Below, one piece after another: positions 6,057-8,148 of a DNA stretch of 8,148 nt. Source of the stretch: Candidatus Neomicrothrix sp. UBA4742 (GTDB lineage: Bacteria; Actinomycetota; Acidimicrobiia; Acidimicrobiales; Acidimicrobilacustridaceae). Made by a program: the position numbers and the translations under genes. The notes under the pieces were generated by a model. The model saw nothing but the letters and a program-made list of their open reading frames with translations, had not been told where the DNA came from and did no database searches. Location: contig DHIQ01000173.1 in NCBI GenBank assembly GCA_002403895.1, forward strand, positions 15,255 to 23,402, given 5' to 3'. Position 1 is the first letter of the stretch. The number at the start of each line of letters is the position of its first letter.

Positions 6057-6518
6057 ATGTCACGACGAGACCTCATTCGCATGACCGACGACGAAGTGAA
6101 GGAGTTCCTCGACGGTCGCCATGTCATGAACATTGCCACCATGGGCCCGGACGGCAACATCCATCTCGTGGCCATGTGGTACGGCTTCCTCAACGGCAAC
6201 CCGGCGTTCGAGACCTTCGCCAAGAGTCAGAAGGTCAAGAACGTCCGCCGTGACCCCCGCATCACGGTCCTGGTTGAAGACGGCGACGTCTATGAGGAGC
6301 TACGGGGGGTGGAGATCGTGGGCCGGGCCGTGGTCCACGAGGATCAGGAACCGCTCATGGCGGTGGCCGAGAACGTCGTCGAGCGCTACATCCCGGTGAA
6401 CGATCCAGCCGACATCCCGGCCGTCGCCCAGGCCATGGCGACCAAGCGGGTCGCCATCGAAGTCGTGCCCGAAAAGCTCGTGTCGTGGGACCACCGCAAG
6501 CTCGGCGGGGCCTACTGA
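6057..6518 (+). CDS. PPOX-class (pyridoxamine 5'-phosphate oxidase-like) split-barrel protein
   Basis: The 153-residue protein has the pattern of the PPOX-type split beta-barrel that binds FMN, F420 or related cofactors. The opening helix TDDEVKEFLDGR is followed by the strand pair NIATMGPDGNIHLVAMWYGF (25-44). Next come AFETFAKSQKVKNVRRDPRITVLVED (50-75), where the basic K/R-rich stretch is the usual phosphate-binding region, and EIVGRAVVHED (86-96). The C-terminal strand VAIEVVPEKLVSWDHRKLGG (132-151) closes the barrel. In actinobacteria such short proteins are often F420-dependent reductases, but cofactor and substrate cannot be fixed here. ATG 6057 (MSRRDLIRM) is chosen over GTG 6048, which lies in the -10 box. 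It is 46 nt from the upstream gene and 54 nt from the hydrolase, with its own promoter, so probably monocistronic. Confidence 0.85.
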   Translation: MSRRDLIRMTDDEVKEFLDGRHVMNIATMGPDGNIHLVAMWYGFLNGNPAFETFAKSQKVKNVRRDPRITVLVEDGDVYEELRGVEIVGRAVVHEDQEPLMAVAENVVERYIPVNDPADIPAVAQAMATKRVAIEVVPEKLVSWDHRKLGGAY

Positions 6519-6535
6519 ACCGCGGGTCGACCGGC

Positions 6536-6552
6536 ACGTCATCGAACGACGT
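6536..6552. repeat. Short inverted repeat ACGTC / GACGT upstream of the hydrolase gene
   Basis: Arms ACGTC (6536-6540) and GACGT (6548-6552) flank seven bases and end eight bases before the -10 box at 6560, roughly where a -35 region would lie. It could be an operator, but arms of five are expected by chance in sequence of this composition. A separate GGTCGACC palindrome lies at 6525-6532. Confidence 0.2.
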
Positions 6553-6559
6553 AGCTCGC

Positions 6560-6565
6560 TAGGGT
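6560..6565 (+). promoter_or_regulatory. -10 element TAGGGT for the dienelactone-hydrolase-family gene
   Basis: TAGGGT (TANNNT) is followed by seven bases, GCCCCCC, and then ATG 6573, so a transcript would start at or next to the ATG. No Shine-Dalgarno sequence is present. As in the PPOX gene, the end of the box forms an in-frame GTG (6564) that is not the likely start. Confidence 0.55.
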
Positions 6566-6572
6566 GCCCCCC

Positions 6573-7259
6573 ATGGGTGAACTCGTCGAATTCCCGAGCA
6601 ACGGTCACGACGCCAGCGGCTATCTGGCCACGGCGCAGGGTGGATCCGGACCGGGCCTGATCGTGATCCAGGAATGGTGGGGCCTGGTCGACCACATCAA
6701 GGATGTGTGCGACCGGTTCGCGGCCGAGGGCTTCACTGCGCTGGCGCCCGATCTGTACCACGGCGCCACCACCCGGGAGCCCGACGAGGCTGGCAAGCTC
6801 ATGATGGCGCTCAACATGGAGACCGCGGCCAAGGACATGAGCGGCTCGGTCGACTACCTCCTGGGCCTCGACTCGGTGGCGGGTGACCAAGTGGGCGTGA
6901 CCGGTTTCTGCATGGGCGGTGGCCTCGCTCTCATGCTGGCCGTGCAGCGACCCGACGTCATCGGGGCGTGCGTGCCTTATTACGGCCTGATCCCGTGGGA
7001 ACACGCCCAGCCCGACTGGTCGCAGCTCGATGCCCCAGTGCTCGGCCACTACGCCGAGAACGACGGGTTCTTCACCCCCGAACTGGCCGCCCAGCTCCAA
7101 GAGCAGCTCCGGGGCCTGGGCAAGGACGCCACGCTGGTGGTGCACCCGGGGGTGGATCACGCCTTCTTCAACGACACTCGGCCTGAGGTGTACAACGAGG
7201 CGACCGCGGCCGCGGCATGGGAACAGACCATCGAGTTCCTGCGGGCCAACCTGGCGTGA
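6573..7259 (+). CDS. Dienelactone hydrolase family protein (alpha/beta hydrolase, Cys nucleophile)
   Basis: The 228-residue protein matches the dienelactone hydrolase (carboxymethylenebutenolidase) family, whose classic member opens dienelactone in chlorocatechol degradation. Residues numbered from ATG 6573: E34 in IQEWWG is the conserved Glu that holds the nucleophile. C113 in GFCMGG is the nucleophile elbow with Cys instead of Ser. D164 in AENDGFF and H196 in GVDHAF complete the triad. LAPDLYHG (58-65) is also typical. There is no signal peptide, so it is cytoplasmic. No chlorocatechol or other aromatic-degradation gene is nearby, so the true substrate may be another lactone or ester. The TGA stop overlaps the GTG of the next gene (GTGA, 7256-7259), which suggests translational coupling. 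Family secure, substrate open. Confidence 0.92.
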   Translation: MGELVEFPSNGHDASGYLATAQGGSGPGLIVIQEWWGLVDHIKDVCDRFAAEGFTALAPDLYHGATTREPDEAGKLMMALNMETAAKDMSGSVDYLLGLDSVAGDQVGVTGFCMGGGLALMLAVQRPDVIGACVPYYGLIPWEHAQPDWSQLDAPVLGHYAENDGFFTPELAAQLQEQLRGLGKDATLVVHPGVDHAFFNDTRPEVYNEATAAAAWEQTIEFLRANLA

Positions 7260-8148
7260 CCGCCGGCATGGGTGGGGCCACCCCGGTCGATCGTTACCTC
7301 GAGCTGGGCTTGCGGCTCGGCCGCCACGTGGACGGGTTCGTCGACGCCTATTACGGCCCACCCGCCCTCGCCGCCCGGGTGGAGCGGGAGCCGCTCATGG
7401 CCCCCGCCGCCTTGGTGGCCGACGCCGGCCGGCTGATCGCCGACCTGGATGGGGGCGCGGGGGAGCCCCATCTCGTTGCCGATCGGCGCCGTTGGGTGCG
7501 AGGACAGGTGGTAGGCCTGCACACCTCAGCCCGCAAGCTCGCCGGCGAGCACCTCTCCTACGCCGATGAGGTCGAGCGGTGCTACGGCGTGCGCCCCCAC
7601 CGGCGTGACGAGGACGAGTTCGAGGCCGCCCACCGATGCCTCGACGAGGCACTGCCCGGCTCCGGCCCCTTGGCCGAGCGCCATTCGACGTGGAGAGAAG
7701 GCCTGGCCATCCCGCCGGAGAAGCTACGCCCAGTCATCAACTCGCTGGCCGATGACTTCCGCGAGCGCACCGATCGGCTTTTCGGCCTCCCTCAGGGTGA
7801 GCATGTCGAATGGGAACTGGTCACCAACCAGCCCTGGTCGGGGTTCAACTACTACCAGGGCGGGTTGGCCAGCCGGGTGGCCATCAACACCGACCTCCCG
7901 GTGCTGAGCCCGACCATTGCCCACCTCGTGGCCCACGAGGCCTACCCCGGCCACCACACCGAGCACACCCGCAAGGAGGTGGGGCTGGTTCGCGAGCGAG
8001 GGCACGAAGAGGAGACGATCTTCCTGGTTGGGACCCCTCAGTGCCTGCTGGCCGAGGGACTGGCCGATCTGGGTCTCGAGATCCTCCTCGGGCCGCGTCC
8101 CGAACCCACAGTGGCCGAGCACCTCCGCCCGCTCGGGGTGCCCTACGA
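7256..8148 (+). CDS. Putative DUF885-like metallopeptidase, N-terminal part; 3' end outside window
   Basis: This frame is open from GTG 7256 to the right edge (297 complete codons) with no stop, so the C-terminus is missing. The N-terminus has VDRYLELGLRLGRHVDGFVDAYYGPP (11-36), a helical start seen in DUF885-type proteins. QPWSGFNYYQGG (192-203) and RVAINTDLP precede the key motif HEAYPGHH (227-234) in AHLVAHEAYPGHHTEH, the DUF885 HExxPGHH form of a zinc site. E267 in LLAEGLADLG is a candidate third ligand. No signal peptide or lipobox is visible, so a cytoplasmic enzyme is likely. GTG 7256 overlaps the hydrolase stop by four bases; ATG 7268 is a second in-frame option, and neither has a Shine-Dalgarno sequence. 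Peptidase activity is inferred from the motif; substrate unknown. Confidence 0.8.
   Translation, partial: MTAGMGGATPVDRYLELGLRLGRHVDGFVDAYYGPPALAARVEREPLMAPAALVADAGRLIADLDGGAGEPHLVADRRRWVRGQVVGLHTSARKLAGEHLSYADEVERCYGVRPHRRDEDEFEAAHRCLDEALPGSGPLAERHSTWREGLAIPPEKLRPVINSLADDFRERTDRLFGLPQGEHVEWELVTNQPWSGFNYYQGGLASRVAINTDLPVLSPTIAHLVAHEAYPGHHTEHTRKEVGLVRERGHEEETIFLVGTPQCLLAEGLADLGLEILLGPRPEPTVAEHLRPLGVPY

Noticed and set aside
5087..6223. Minus-strand frames opposite the IF-2B-like gene (5087-5653, 5699-6223)
   Set aside because: The plus-strand frame has a promoter box, an ATG and a family-like pattern. The minus frames have no start signals and compositionally biased translations.
6300..7361. 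353-codon minus-strand open frame opposite the PPOX, hydrolase and peptidase genes
   Set aside because: It crosses three well-supported plus-strand genes and has low-complexity R/H/G-rich composition; a composition shadow.
7566..7907. Plus-strand 113-codon frame near the right edge (also 7030-7569 and the minus-strand 7724-8122)
   Set aside because: These overlap the open-ended frame from 7256, which carries the HEAYPGHH motif and conserved-looking segments. Their own translations are Arg/Pro/Ser-rich and motif-free.
1..8148. Mobile element, CRISPR array, tRNA/rRNA or defence system
   Set aside because: No terminal or long direct repeats, transposase or integrase, spaced repeats or tRNA-like cloverleaf were seen. 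Composition is uniform and the genes are ordinary metabolic families.

Overview
The window comes from a high-GC bacterial chromosome with strong G/C preference at third codon positions. The gene content (a FadD-like acyl-CoA ligase, a PPOX-family flavin/F420-type protein, a class II fumarase) and the promoter architecture fit an actinobacterium. The many TANNNT boxes 6-8 nt before start codons resemble what is known for leaderless genes in Actinobacteria. An Acidimicrobiia-type lineage is possible but is only inferred. Nothing suggests a phage, plasmid, insertion sequence, CRISPR array or RNA gene.

Layout, left to right. (1) 1-923 is the C-terminal part of an acyl-CoA synthetase whose beginning lies outside the window. 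It is followed after 43 nt by an ABC-F ATPase (967-2574). (2) A 102-nt gap with a short inverted repeat and a leaderless-type -10 box leads to class II fumarase, fumC (2677-4104). (3) A minus-strand gene for a thioredoxin-fold-like protein without CxxC (4589-4101) meets fumC tail to tail, with the two stop codons interlocked in TTAG. (4) Divergently, 77 nt away, a small four-helix membrane protein of DUF2269 type (4667-5134) has the only clear Shine-Dalgarno sequence in the window. (5) Then come an IF-2B-fold protein that seems to lack the MtnA-type catalytic Asp (5207-6010), a PPOX-family protein (6057-6518) and a dienelactone-hydrolase-family protein (6573-7259). Each has its own -10 box just before its ATG. 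(6) Overlapping the hydrolase stop by GTGA is a DUF885-like putative metallopeptidase with an HEAYPGHH motif (7256-8148), which runs off the right edge. This frame has no stop in the window and is easily missed.

The genes look like ordinary housekeeping and accessory metabolism: fatty acid activation, TCA cycle, translation-associated ATPase, small-molecule hydrolysis and redox. They appear as mostly single-gene units rather than one pathway. I see no convincing undescribed multi-gene system. The most informative non-coding signal is the recurrent leaderless promoter signature: five of the seven starts inside the window have TANNNT ending 6-8 nt before the start codon. It also corrects several start sites. 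All functional calls are from reading the sequence; no database search was run.
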